NCBI GenBank assembly: GCA_910578765.1
Contig: CAJTRW010000007.1
Location: forward strand, 1 to 40,683
Origin: an uncultured Christensenella sp.
GTDB lineage: Bacteria > Bacillota > Clostridia > Christensenellales > Borkfalkiaceae
Length of the DNA stretch: 40,683 nt
Direction of reading: 5' to 3'
Shown here: piece after piece, positions 24,860 through 32,570 of the stretch
Layout of the letters: each line of letters starts with the position of its first letter
Numbering within the stretch: the first letter of the stretch is position 1
Notes under the pieces: generated by a model
Database searches by the model: none
Told to the model about the DNA's origin: nothing
What the model saw: the letters and a program-made list of their open reading frames with translations, nothing else
Made by a program: the position numbers and the translations under genes

Positions 24860-25282
24860 TTAGGTAATGTTTTGCAATAAATTATACAAATCCGTCATGT
24901 TTTTATTAACTAAGTCCAAATAGAAACATCTGCCTTCATAGCCGGCTTCTCTCATGTATCTCACCAGATTGAACCCACTGAAATTTTTTTCAACCTGAAC
25001 AAGAAGCTTTTCAAACGGCATGCCGCCGCATTCGTACACTTTACCGAAATCGAATTCCACCCATAAATTCTTTTTCATCGCTTCCGTCGTCATACCGTTA
25101 AGACTGACACAGAAAGCAGGCATTTGATGGGCCCCCTCGATCATAGCGTTCCAGCACCGCATAATTTCCTTATACTGTCTGTCACCTGCGCCATAGGTCA
25201 CACTTTTCCCGTCGTTATAAACGTTTATGCTTTCGGCATAGCCGAAAATCTGATGTACATCTTCCATAATAACAGTTACCAT
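24860..25282 (-). CDS. Small cytoplasmic protein of unknown function
   Basis: 140 residues, soluble, alpha/beta in appearance (IFGYAESINVYNDGKSVTYG; MPFEKLLVQVEKNFSGFNLVRYM). No family is recognised. ATG 25282 has AAGG unusually close upstream (about 2 nt). A second in-frame ATG at 25267 lacks any site. A good promoter (25301-25329) lies across the nfnB stop codon, and a shared terminator follows, so it looks like a real monocistronic gene. Confidence 0.6.
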   Translation of the reverse strand: MVTVIMEDVHQIFGYAESINVYNDGKSVTYGAGDRQYKEIMRCWNAMIEGAHQMPAFCVSLNGMTTEAMKKNLWVEFDFGKVYECGGMPFEKLLVQVEKNFSGFNLVRYMREAGYEGRCFYLDLVNKNMTDLYNLLQNIT

Positions 25283-25300
25283 ACCTTAAGTTTTTGCTAT

Positions 25301-25329
25301 ATTTTACATATTATTCAAATATTTGTCAA
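25301..25329 (-). promoter_or_regulatory. Promoter of the 140-aa gene inside the 3' end of nfnB
   Basis: On the minus strand TTGACA (25324-25329), 17 nt, then TAAAAT (25301-25306). The -10 box overlaps the nfnB stop codon. Confidence 0.6.
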
Positions 25330-26716
25330 TAGCCGCCGCCGCTTTTTTTCCTGCGCCCATTGCCAGAATAACGGTCGCGGCGCCCGTCACTGCGTCGCCG
25401 CCGGCATAGACTCCCTTTTTGGAAGTTTTCCCGCTTTCTTCTTCGACCACTATTCCGCCATGCGAGTTGACCGCAAGATCTGCCGTTGAATTTTTAATGA
25501 GGGGATTAGGACTCGTTCCTATCGCCATTATAACGCAATCGACATCTATTATGTACTCGCTGTCCGAAAGTTCGACCGGACGGCGCCTTCCCCTTTCGTC
25601 GGGCTCTCCCAAACTGCACTTAACTACTTTAATACCTTTTACAAAGCCGTTTTTCTTATCGTTTCTATCTTCTGAATTTTCATAGCCGATTATCGCAACG
25701 GGATTGTTTAAAACTTTGAATTCAATTCCTTCTTCCTGGGCATGCTCTACTTCTTCCCTCCTTGCGGGAAGTTCATGCATCGAGCGGCGGTAAATTATAT
25801 AAACCTTTTCCGCACCTAAACGCAACGCGGTACGCGCGGCGTCCATCGCAACGTTTCCTCCGCCGACAACAGCCACTCTTTTTGCACGCATTATCGGAGT
25901 TTGAGACTTTCCGCTGTAAGCTTTCATAAGATTTACGCGTGTTAAAAATTCGTTTGCGGAATAAACGCCTTTCAAGCTTTCACCCTGAATTCCCATAAAT
26001 TTCGGCAATCCGGCGCCAGTACCTATAAATACGGCGTTAAAACCGCTTTCAAACAATTCGTCGACGGTTACGGTTTTACCGACTACGACGTTGGTACGGA
26101 TTTCGACCCCGTATTTTTTTAAGCCTTCGATTTCTTTTCGCACTATTTCCTTAGGCAAGCGAAACTCCGGTATTCCGTATAAAAGCACTCCGCCGACGTC
26201 GTGCAAGGCTTCGAATACGGAAACTTTATATCCCTTGCGCGCAAGATCGCCCGCGCACGCCAGACCCGAAGGGCCTGAACCTACAACAGCCACTTTAAAA
26301 CCGTTATCGGCGGGAGTTTGAATTTTTCCGTCAGAACAAGCGTTGTGCCTGTCTGCCGCAAAACGTTCCAGTCTGCCTATTGCAACAGGCTCGAACTTGA
26401 TTCCAAGCGTACACTTGCTTTCGCACTGAGTTTCCTGCGGACAGACTCTGCCGCAAATTGCCGGAAGCGACGACGAACCTGCAATTACCCCGTAAGCGCC
26501 TTCGAAATCTCTCTGTTTTATTTTTGTTATAAAATCGGGTATGGAAATATTTACAGGGCACCCCTGCACGCACGGTTTGTTTTTGCAGTTCAAGCATCTG
26601 TCGGCTTCGGCCACTGCAATTTCTTCCGTATAACCCAATGCAACTTCGTCGAAATTATGCGCACGGACGTCTGCGGACTGAACGGGCATTTTATGTTTTT
26701 CGGGTTTCAAAGGCAT
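25304..26716 (-). CDS. nfnB: NfnB / GltD-like FAD oxidoreductase subunit (bifurcating NADH-ferredoxin:NADP oxidoreductase)
   Basis: A 470-residue flavoprotein of the glutamate synthase small-subunit family. Two N-terminal Cys clusters for [4Fe-4S] centres are present: CLNCKNKPCVQGCPV near 42-56 and CGRVCPQETQCESKC near 88-102. The FAD motif VVGSGPSGLACA and the NADPH motif VVGGGNVAMDAA follow, with the C-terminal VYAGGDAVTGAATV. No GltB large subunit is nearby; instead an NfnA-like gene overlaps it by one nucleotide (TAATG). That pairing indicates NfnAB, which couples ferredoxin and NADH to NADP reduction in anaerobes. A sulfide dehydrogenase (SudAB) assignment is the main alternative, as the two share ancestry. 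Confidence 0.85.
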   Translation of the reverse strand: MPLKPEKHKMPVQSADVRAHNFDEVALGYTEEIAVAEADRCLNCKNKPCVQGCPVNISIPDFITKIKQRDFEGAYGVIAGSSSLPAICGRVCPQETQCESKCTLGIKFEPVAIGRLERFAADRHNACSDGKIQTPADNGFKVAVVGSGPSGLACAGDLARKGYKVSVFEALHDVGGVLLYGIPEFRLPKEIVRKEIEGLKKYGVEIRTNVVVGKTVTVDELFESGFNAVFIGTGAGLPKFMGIQGESLKGVYSANEFLTRVNLMKAYSGKSQTPIMRAKRVAVVGGGNVAMDAARTALRLGAEKVYIIYRRSMHELPARREEVEHAQEEGIEFKVLNNPVAIIGYENSEDRNDKKNGFVKGIKVVKCSLGEPDERGRRRPVELSDSEYIIDVDCVIMAIGTSPNPLIKNSTADLAVNSHGGIVVEEESGKTSKKGVYAGGDAVTGAATVILAMGAGKKAAAAIDKYLNNM

Positions 26717-27558
26717 TATTCGGTCTCCTTTTTAAACAGATTACACAAATCTTCCCGTTTCTCTCTTTCAAATTCGGCATACATACGGGAGCGGGAAATC
26801 GCCTCGTCGAAATTTACTTCGAATCCGTCAAAATCAGGTCCGTCGACGCAGGCAAACTTAGTCTTTCCGCCGACGCTGAGCCGACAGCCGCCGCACATAC
26901 CCGTTCCGTCAATCATTATAGGATTCATAGAAACAGTCGTCGGTATTCCGTAAGGCTTTGTCGTCATAACCACGAATTTCATCATAACAAGCGGACCTAT
27001 GGCAACAACTTCGTCATAATTTTCGCCATTGTCTATAAATTCTTTAAGAGGTTCCGTAACCAGCCCGCGGCGGCCGTAACTGCCGTCGTCTGTCATCACG
27101 GTCAAACTGTCGGAACAACTTTTAAATTCGTCCTCTAAAATAACCAGACTTTTATTCCTGAAACCGATTATCGAATGTACCTCGCAACCCAGTTCATGAA
27201 ATTTTTGCGCAACCGGTAAAGCTATGGCGCACCCTACTCCTCCGCCGACGATACAAACTTTTTTTATACCGTCAGTACGCGTAGGACAGCCGAGCGGTCC
27301 CACAAAGTCCCGTATGTAATCGCCTTTGTTTTTATTGTTTAAAAGCATAGTCGTAGCGCCGACTGTCTGAAATATTATTTTAACCGTTCCCGCTTCTCTG
27401 TCGTATCCCGCGACGGTCAGCGGAATTCTTTCTCCGTCCTCATCCACGCGAAGAATGATAAATTGACCTGCCTGCGCTTTTTTTGCGACAAGCGGAGCAT
27501 AAATGTCCATCATTGTAACCGTTGGGTTAAGAACGCGCTTATCCGTTATTTTAAACAT
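26716..27558 (-). CDS. nfnA: NfnA / SudB-like FAD-NAD-binding iron-sulfur subunit
   Basis: A 280-residue protein of the dihydroorotate dehydrogenase electron-transfer subunit family. An N-terminal ferredoxin-reductase-like FAD domain (GQFIILRVDEDGERIPLTV, residues ~38-56) is followed by the NAD domain with CIVGGGVGCAIALPVAQ. The C-terminal [2Fe-2S] cluster loop has the pattern MCGGCRLSVGGK...CVDGPDFDG. It is the partner of the downstream large subunit, with stop and start overlapping as TAATG. It also overlaps the upstream 87-aa gene by 8 nt, so the three are tightly coupled. Confidence 0.85.
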   Translation of the reverse strand: MFKITDKRVLNPTVTMMDIYAPLVAKKAQAGQFIILRVDEDGERIPLTVAGYDREAGTVKIIFQTVGATTMLLNNKNKGDYIRDFVGPLGCPTRTDGIKKVCIVGGGVGCAIALPVAQKFHELGCEVHSIIGFRNKSLVILEDEFKSCSDSLTVMTDDGSYGRRGLVTEPLKEFIDNGENYDEVVAIGPLVMMKFVVMTTKPYGIPTTVSMNPIMIDGTGMCGGCRLSVGGKTKFACVDGPDFDGFEVNFDEAISRSRMYAEFEREKREDLCNLFKKETE

Positions 27559-27814
27559 TGTCTTCCTTTTTATCTTTTATCACTTTTTTAATATATTTTA
27601 TGCTGTGAACGGGATACGGAGCATTAGACTCGTCCGCGAAAATCACGCGCCTTACAACGCCCTGCTGCAAATTGTCGTGCCTACCCAAAGGAGCGACAAC
27701 TTTATCTCCCTCCGCGACGTCGGCAAAATTACATATATACCAATAGTAATAACCAACGACGTTCGGATCGTCGGGATATTCAACTGCGGTAAAGCAAATT
27801 TTATCTTTTGTCAT
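27551..27814 (-). CDS. Small protein resembling the PriA 3'-DNA-binding domain
   Basis: 87 residues. The segment VAEGDKVVAPLGRHDNLQQGVVRRV resembles the small beta-barrel that opens PriA helicases (PriA 3'BD, pattern GxxVxVPFGxR...GVV). There is no helicase part. Function is unknown; the likeness could reflect only the fold. It leads the nfn operon. Its promoter's -10 box ends 6 nt before ATG 27814 with no Shine-Dalgarno, so the operon mRNA is predicted to be leaderless. Confidence 0.65.
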   Translation of the reverse strand: MTKDKICFTAVEYPDDPNVVGYYYWYICNFADVAEGDKVVAPLGRHDNLQQGVVRRVIFADESNAPYPVHSIKYIKKVIKDKKEDNV

Positions 27815-27820
27815 AAATTA

Positions 27821-27849
27821 ATTATAACAGCGATTGCATAATTTTGCAA
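27821..27849 (-). promoter_or_regulatory. Promoter of the nfn operon, predicted leaderless
   Basis: On the minus strand TTGCAA (27844-27849), 17 nt, then TATAAT (27821-27826), then 6 nt and ATG 27814. Confidence 0.65.
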
Positions 27850-27880
27850 GAAAATGACCTAATATACTTATTTTATAAAC

Positions 27881-27909
27881 TTGAAAAAAACCTTATCTTT
27901 TGATATAAT
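27881..27909 (+). promoter_or_regulatory. Promoter of the flavodoxin-like gene, predicted leaderless
   Basis: TTGAAA (27881-27886), 17 nt, then TATAAT (27904-27909), then 6 nt and ATG 27916. The geometry is the same as in the divergent nfn promoter. Confidence 0.65.
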
Positions 27910-27915
27910 TACTAT

Positions 27916-28602
27916 ATGATAAAAATTATTATAATAAACGGTAGCCAAAGAAAAAACGGCGCTACTTACACTATATTGAATGAAATACGTTCGGTCTTAT
28001 CGGAACTGACAGACGTGCAAATCGAGTTGTACAACGTTTCAGAAATTAATTTGAAATATTGTATAGGTTGCAGCCAATGTTATAAAAACGGAAAATGTGT
28101 TTTTGACGACGATTTGGAAAAATTATCAAGAAGCATTTCAACAGCGGACGGAATTATTTTAGGCTCGCCCACTTACGCAAGCAACGTATCCGCTCAGATG
28201 AAAACGATAATAGACCGCGGACATTTCGTTATAGAACAGTTGCTGTACGGAAAATATGCAATCAGCGTAGCCACGTATGAAAATTACGGCGGAAAAGACA
28301 CTTCAAAAGTACTAAATAAATTACTAAGCTATTCAGGCGCAAAAATGTGCGGAACTATTATTTGTAAAACGCCTTTTTCACGTAATCCTATAAATACAAA
28401 GTTTAAAAAGCAAATAAAAAAAGCTTCCTTGCGGCTGTACAAAGATGTTAAAAATAAAAAGAAATATTTTTTTCAATCAATAAAAAGAAGTTTAATTTTT
28501 AAACTCGGCATACTACCATTTGTTAAGCGAAAGGGCGCCGACTACGAAGGTATACTTAAATCTTACAAAGTCAGAAACCTAATTAAGATAAAAAACTCTT
28601 GA
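27916..28602 (+). CDS. Flavodoxin-fold NAD(P)H-dependent FMN oxidoreductase
   Basis: A 228-residue protein of the NADPH-dependent FMN reductase family. The FMN phosphate loop is NGSQRKNGATYTIL (9-22), and GSPTYASNVSAQMKT follows at the second FMN contact. A Cys motif CIGCSQCYKNGKC (~51-63) resembles the cluster-binding motif of iron-sulfur flavoproteins, but four Cys in this spacing are also common in cluster-free relatives. It reduces an unknown acceptor. A Lys-rich C-terminal tail of ~50 residues is unusual. The stop codon lies inside the terminator stem, and the last 24 nt overlap the convergent kinase gene. Confidence 0.8.
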   Translation: MIKIIIINGSQRKNGATYTILNEIRSVLSELTDVQIELYNVSEINLKYCIGCSQCYKNGKCVFDDDLEKLSRSISTADGIILGSPTYASNVSAQMKTIIDRGHFVIEQLLYGKYAISVATYENYGGKDTSKVLNKLLSYSGAKMCGTIICKTPFSRNPINTKFKKQIKKASLRLYKDVKNKKKYFFQSIKRSLIFKLGILPFVKRKGADYEGILKSYKVRNLIKIKNS

Positions 28603-29400
28603 ATTTTCATTCAAGAGTTTTTTATCTTTATATTGCAGTCGTGTTTTTTCGTAATCCACTACGTCTATCCAACCGCGAAGGAACTTTTCTTCCTCCGAAT
28701 CGGACTTTGCTTTTGCAAGGCGGGAAGCCGCGACGATAGGTATCCAGCGCTGAACGTACTGTATAGCCGTATCGCTCTTTTTGCAGTACAACTTTAAATA
28801 CTTGTCGCCAAGCTCTTTTTTACCGGCAAGGTAAAACAAAAGGTAACTTTGCGCAACGTCTGCAGACGAGTTCCCCTGCGTCGCGTGCGCCCAGTCTATT
28901 ACGTAAGGGATACCGTTCGCATTAATTACTATATTTGTGGGATTGAAGTCGCCATGACAAAGATGCGTATGCTTGGGCATGGAATCAAGACGTGTATGCA
29001 AATCGTAGCGCGTTGTTGCTTCCAGAACCGAATTGGTAGCGGAAATTCTCGCCTGTAACTTATCTTTCAGTTTGTTTAACATAGGCACTGTTTTTGAAAA
29101 TACCGTGCGCTGCAAATCTACGAAAAGGTTCAGATATTCGTCTTCTTTTTCGGGGTTTTCATTCATAAGCTGCTGCAAGGTTTTTCCCTCGATATAGTCT
29201 AAAATTATAGCCCATTTTCCGTCGACCACTTCTATCGATTTGATTTGGGGAACGTTCAAATCCGTTTCCTCAACCCGCGCATGGTTTAAAGCTTCGTTCA
29301 AAATATCCGCTTTGGAATAGTTTGCGTCAAACACCTTTACAAGCTTGTCGCCGTCCCTGTAAATATTTTTGTCTGCCCTTGAAAAAATTTCCTGCTTCAT
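28579..29400 (-). CDS. Aminoglycoside phosphotransferase (APH/choline kinase) family protein
   Basis: 273 residues from ATG 29400, chosen for AAGGAGG upstream; a frame extension to 29460 would run into adhE. The catalytic loop HLCHGDFNPTNIVI (Asp and Asn) and the metal-binding VIDWAHATQGNSSADVA are complete, as is ILDYIEGKTL in the hinge. The family phosphorylates small hydroxyl substrates such as aminoglycosides, choline, homoserine and fructosamine. Nothing shows that this one gives drug resistance. It follows adhE by 16 nt and probably shares its transcript. Confidence 0.82.
   Translation of the reverse strand: MKQEIFSRADKNIYRDGDKLVKVFDANYSKADILNEALNHARVEETDLNVPQIKSIEVVDGKWAIILDYIEGKTLQQLMNENPEKEDEYLNLFVDLQRTVFSKTVPMLNKLKDKLQARISATNSVLEATTRYDLHTRLDSMPKHTHLCHGDFNPTNIVINANGIPYVIDWAHATQGNSSADVAQSYLLFYLAGKKELGDKYLKLYCKKSDTAIQYVQRWIPIVAASRLAKAKSDSEEEKFLRGWIDVVDYEKTRLQYKDKKLLNENSRVFYLN
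28591..28624. terminator. Bidirectional terminator inside overlapping gene ends
   Basis: AAAACTCTTGAA (28592-28603) pairs with TTCAAGAGTTTT (28610-28621) over TTTTCA, with T-runs on both strands. The stop of the flavodoxin gene (28600-28602) and the last codons of the kinase gene are part of it. Confidence 0.85.
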
Positions 29401-29416
29401 ATAATTTTCCTCCTTA

Positions 29417-32026
29417 TTATTTACCATAGTATGCGTTGAGGTACATCTGTTTGATTTCACTCATCAACGGATATCTGGGATTTGCACCCGTGCATTGGTC
29501 GTCAAACGCCTGTTCGGTCATATCGTCAAGCCTTGCAAGGTAGTCTTGTTCGTCGATGCCGTAGTCCTTGACGGTCTTCTTGATGCCTATTTTTTTCTTT
29601 AAATCGTCTATTGCCTTAATAAGATTTTTAACCTTATCGTCGTCATTTTTACCGCCGAGATTCAAACACTCGGCAACTTCGGCATATCTGCGCTTTGTTT
29701 TGGGGTGATCGTACTGACTGAAAGTCCCCATCTTTGACGGAGCTTCCGACGAATTGAATTTGATTACCTCGTCTATCATAAGCGCATTCGCTATACCGTG
29801 AGGCAAATGATGGAACGCACCCAGCTTGTGAGCCATACTGTGGCATACGCCGAGGAAAGCGTTTGCAAACGCCATGCCCGCCATTGTAGCGGCGTTTGCC
29901 ATTTTCTCCCTTGCGACAACGTCTGTCTGACCGTTTTCGTATGCCGCGGGAAGATATTCGAAAATAACTTTTAAAGCCTGCAACGCAAGCCCGTCGGTGT
30001 AATCGGTCGCCATCATGGAAGCATACGCTTCAAGTGCGTGCGTCACCGCGTCTATACCGGAAGCCGCCGTAAGACCTTTCGGCGCCGACATGTGTAAATC
30101 GGTATCTATTATTGCCATATTCGGCATAAGCTCGTAGTCGGCAAGCGGATATTTGACGCCTGACTTCTCGTCGGTTATAACCGCAAAAGGTGTAACTTCC
30201 GAACCCGTTCCCGCCGAAGTGGGAATTGCTATAAAATACGCCTTTTCGCCCATTTTGGGGAAGGTATAGGTTCTCTTTCTTATATCCATAAAGCGCATTG
30301 CCATATCCATAAAGTCCGCTTCCGGATGCTCGTACAAAACCCACATTATCTTAGCGGCGTCCATAGCGCTTCCGCCGCCCAAGGCGATAATTGTGTCGGG
30401 TTCGAATGCGCGCATTTGGCGCGCTCCTTCTATCGCGCATGCGAGCGTGGGGTCCGGCTCAACGTTATAGAACGTAGCATGCGAGACGCCCAATTCGTCA
30501 AGCTTTGACGTAATGCATTTGGTAAAACCGTTTTTATAAAGGAAGCTGTCGGTTACGATAAACGCTTTTTTCTTATTCATGACGGTTGTAAGTTCGTCCA
30601 ACGCAACGGGCAAGCAACCCTTTTTTATATAAACCTTTTGAGGCGCTCTGAACCAAAGCATATTTTCTCTCCTTTCCGCAACGGTCTTAATATTAATCAA
30701 GTGTTTAACCCCTACGTTCTCCGAAACGGAATTTCCGCCCCAAGAGCCGCAACCCAGCGTAAGCGACGGCATAAGCTTGAAGTTATATAAATCACCTATA
30801 CCGCCCTGCGACGAAGGCGTATTAACGAGGATGCGGCACGTTTTCATTCTTTCGGCAAACTCGTCTATCCTGTTCTTTGCCGTAGTCACGTCTACATACA
30901 GCGAGGAGGTATGCCCGTAACCGCCATCCGCGATAAGCGTTTCGGCCTTATTCAGCGCGTCGTTGAAATCTACGGCTCTGTACATAGCAAGTACGGGCGA
31001 AAGCTTCTCGTGCGCAAATTCCTCCGACAAATCGACGGATTCCACTTCACCTATAAGAATTTTTGTTGCGTCCGGCACGGAAACCCCCGAAAGCTCTGCA
31101 ATTTTTTTCGCGCTCTGTCCTACGATTTTTGCATTGAGCGAACCGTTTATTATTATGGTCTTTCTTACTTTTTCCGTCTCTTGCTCGTCTAAAAAATAGC
31201 ATCCCCTTGCCGAAAACTCTTTTTTGACTTTTGCATAAATTTTATCGGCGACTATTACAGACTGTTCTGACGCGCATATCATGCCGTTATCGAACGTTTT
31301 GGAATGTATGACCGAACTTACGGCAAGGCTTATATCCGCGCTTTCGTCGATAATTGCCGGTGTATTTCCTGCACCGACACCAATGGCGGGTTTGCCGCTG
31401 GAATATGCAGCGCGCACCATACCAGGACCGCCCGTAGCAAGTATCGTGTCTACCTCTTTCATTAATAAATTAGTCATTTCAAGCGTGGGAACGTCTATCC
31501 AGCTTATTATTCCTTCGGGCGCGCCTGCTTCCACTGCCGCTTCGTAAATGACCTTAGCCGCAGAAATCGTGCTGTTTTTCGCACGCGGATGCGGACTTAT
31601 AATACAGCCGTTACGTGTTTTGAGGCTTATTAACGTTTTAAAAATTGCCGTCGAAGTGGGATTTGTCGTCGGTATTACCGCACCGACAACTCCAATCGGT
31701 TCTGCAATTTTCTTTAAACCGTACGCCTTGTTTTCCTCTATTACACCGCACGTTTTAACGTTTTTGTAAGAATTATAAATATACTCGGAAGCATAATGAT
31801 TCTTTATAACCTTATCTTCCACTACGCCCATGCCCGTTTCCTGCACCGCAAGTTTCGCAAGAGGTATCCTCACCTTATTTGCCGCAATTGCGCAAGCAGC
31901 AAAAATTTTATCTACTTGTTCTTGCGAATAAGTCGCAAAAATTTTCTGCGCCGCTCTCACTCTGGCAATTTCCTGCTCAAGCCTTTCAACACTGTCGCAT
32001 ACACCGTAATTAAATTTGAAATCCAT
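29417..32026 (-). CDS. adhE: Bifunctional acetaldehyde-CoA / alcohol dehydrogenase AdhE
   Basis: An 869-residue fused enzyme that reduces acetyl-CoA to acetaldehyde and then ethanol, re-oxidising two NADH. The N-terminal aldehyde dehydrogenase half (1-~440) carries the catalytic Cys251 in NGMICASEQ. The C-terminal iron-dependent alcohol dehydrogenase half (~455-869) has the NAD motif GGGSAMDAAK and the iron-binding histidines in HSMAHKLGAFHHLPHG. Length and order are typical, and AdhE usually forms spirosome filaments. The ribosome site is AGGAGGG. It indicates mixed-acid or ethanol fermentation. Confidence 0.97.
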   Translation of the reverse strand: MDFKFNYGVCDSVERLEQEIARVRAAQKIFATYSQEQVDKIFAACAIAANKVRIPLAKLAVQETGMGVVEDKVIKNHYASEYIYNSYKNVKTCGVIEENKAYGLKKIAEPIGVVGAVIPTTNPTSTAIFKTLISLKTRNGCIISPHPRAKNSTISAAKVIYEAAVEAGAPEGIISWIDVPTLEMTNLLMKEVDTILATGGPGMVRAAYSSGKPAIGVGAGNTPAIIDESADISLAVSSVIHSKTFDNGMICASEQSVIVADKIYAKVKKEFSARGCYFLDEQETEKVRKTIIINGSLNAKIVGQSAKKIAELSGVSVPDATKILIGEVESVDLSEEFAHEKLSPVLAMYRAVDFNDALNKAETLIADGGYGHTSSLYVDVTTAKNRIDEFAERMKTCRILVNTPSSQGGIGDLYNFKLMPSLTLGCGSWGGNSVSENVGVKHLINIKTVAERRENMLWFRAPQKVYIKKGCLPVALDELTTVMNKKKAFIVTDSFLYKNGFTKCITSKLDELGVSHATFYNVEPDPTLACAIEGARQMRAFEPDTIIALGGGSAMDAAKIMWVLYEHPEADFMDMAMRFMDIRKRTYTFPKMGEKAYFIAIPTSAGTGSEVTPFAVITDEKSGVKYPLADYELMPNMAIIDTDLHMSAPKGLTAASGIDAVTHALEAYASMMATDYTDGLALQALKVIFEYLPAAYENGQTDVVAREKMANAATMAGMAFANAFLGVCHSMAHKLGAFHHLPHGIANALMIDEVIKFNSSEAPSKMGTFSQYDHPKTKRRYAEVAECLNLGGKNDDDKVKNLIKAIDDLKKKIGIKKTVKDYGIDEQDYLARLDDMTEQAFDDQCTGANPRYPLMSEIKQMYLNAYYGK

Positions 32027-32111
32027 GTACCCTCCTAATTCGTTTTATCTTTAACAATTTAATTATTGACAAAACAGCCTAAAATTTAATAAGTAATTAT
32101 TTATCGATAAA

Positions 32112-32140
32112 ATAATATCAAATATATTGTACGGTTTCAA
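32112..32140 (-). promoter_or_regulatory. adhE promoter
   Basis: On the minus strand TTGAAA (32135-32140), 17 nt, then TATTAT (32112-32117), giving a leader of about 80 nt. Confidence 0.6.
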
Positions 32141-32250
32141 CCTTTACGACACAAAATTTTGCAAATGACTATTATTGTTACTTAATTATAAAAATTGTTA
32201 ATAAAAAACAAATATTTTTTACCTTTATGTATGCGCGAATGCGAAGCTCT

Positions 32251-32335
32251 TAATGATTAATTAATTAATTAATTAATTAATTATTTATTTAATTATTTAA
32301 TTATTTAATTATTTATTTATTTATTATTAAAAAAA
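32251..32335. repeat. AT tetranucleotide microsatellite
   Basis: About eight copies of ATTA/TTAA are followed by a run of TTTA/ATTT units in the 544-nt gene-free stretch between adhE and the transposase. The rest of that stretch is AT-rich and holds the adhE promoter and three hairpins. Confidence 0.8.
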
Positions 32336-32467
32336 ACATAGTTTCTGTCTTTTTTATAAAATATATAAAGTCAAGTAATTTTATAGAATTTTTTTGATAA
32401 ATTTCAAAAAATTTTTAAGCGCAGTAAATTATACAAAAACAAGTCTTTTACATAAAAGACTTATCCA

Positions 32468-32503
32468 CAAAAAAGAGCGTAACCACCGTGTTACGTTCTT
32501 TTT
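32468..32503 (-). terminator. Terminator downstream of the transposase gene
   Basis: A 14-bp stem (one G-U) pairs 32470-32483 with 32490-32503. On the minus strand CTCTTTTTT follows. Two smaller hairpins flank it at 32441-32462 and 32519-32536. Confidence 0.7.
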
Positions 32504-32546
32504 ATTATACGATTAAATAACCGTCTTTCGGCGGTTTAATTATTTT

Positions 32547-32564
32547 TTGAAAGTGTATTTTCAA
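32547..32564. repeat. GAAAGTG palindrome, copy P1 (degenerate)
   Basis: TTGAAAGTGTATTTTCAA, with two mismatches to the perfect 18-bp palindrome seen at 36701 and 38992. It lies 6 nt beyond the transposase stop. Confidence 0.55.
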
Positions 32565-32570
32565 TTTATT

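Noticed and set aside
32195..32211. Rex-like redox operator TTGTTAATAAAAAACAA upstream of adhE
   Set aside because: Only one half-site is good, the length is 17 not 18, and it lies about 55 bp upstream of the -35 box in very AT-rich DNA.
32027..32570. A dif-like or tRNA attachment site at the left end of the element
   Set aside because: No dif-like 28-mer or tRNA 3' end is present in this stretch, and the right end is outside the window, so no direct repeat can be tested.
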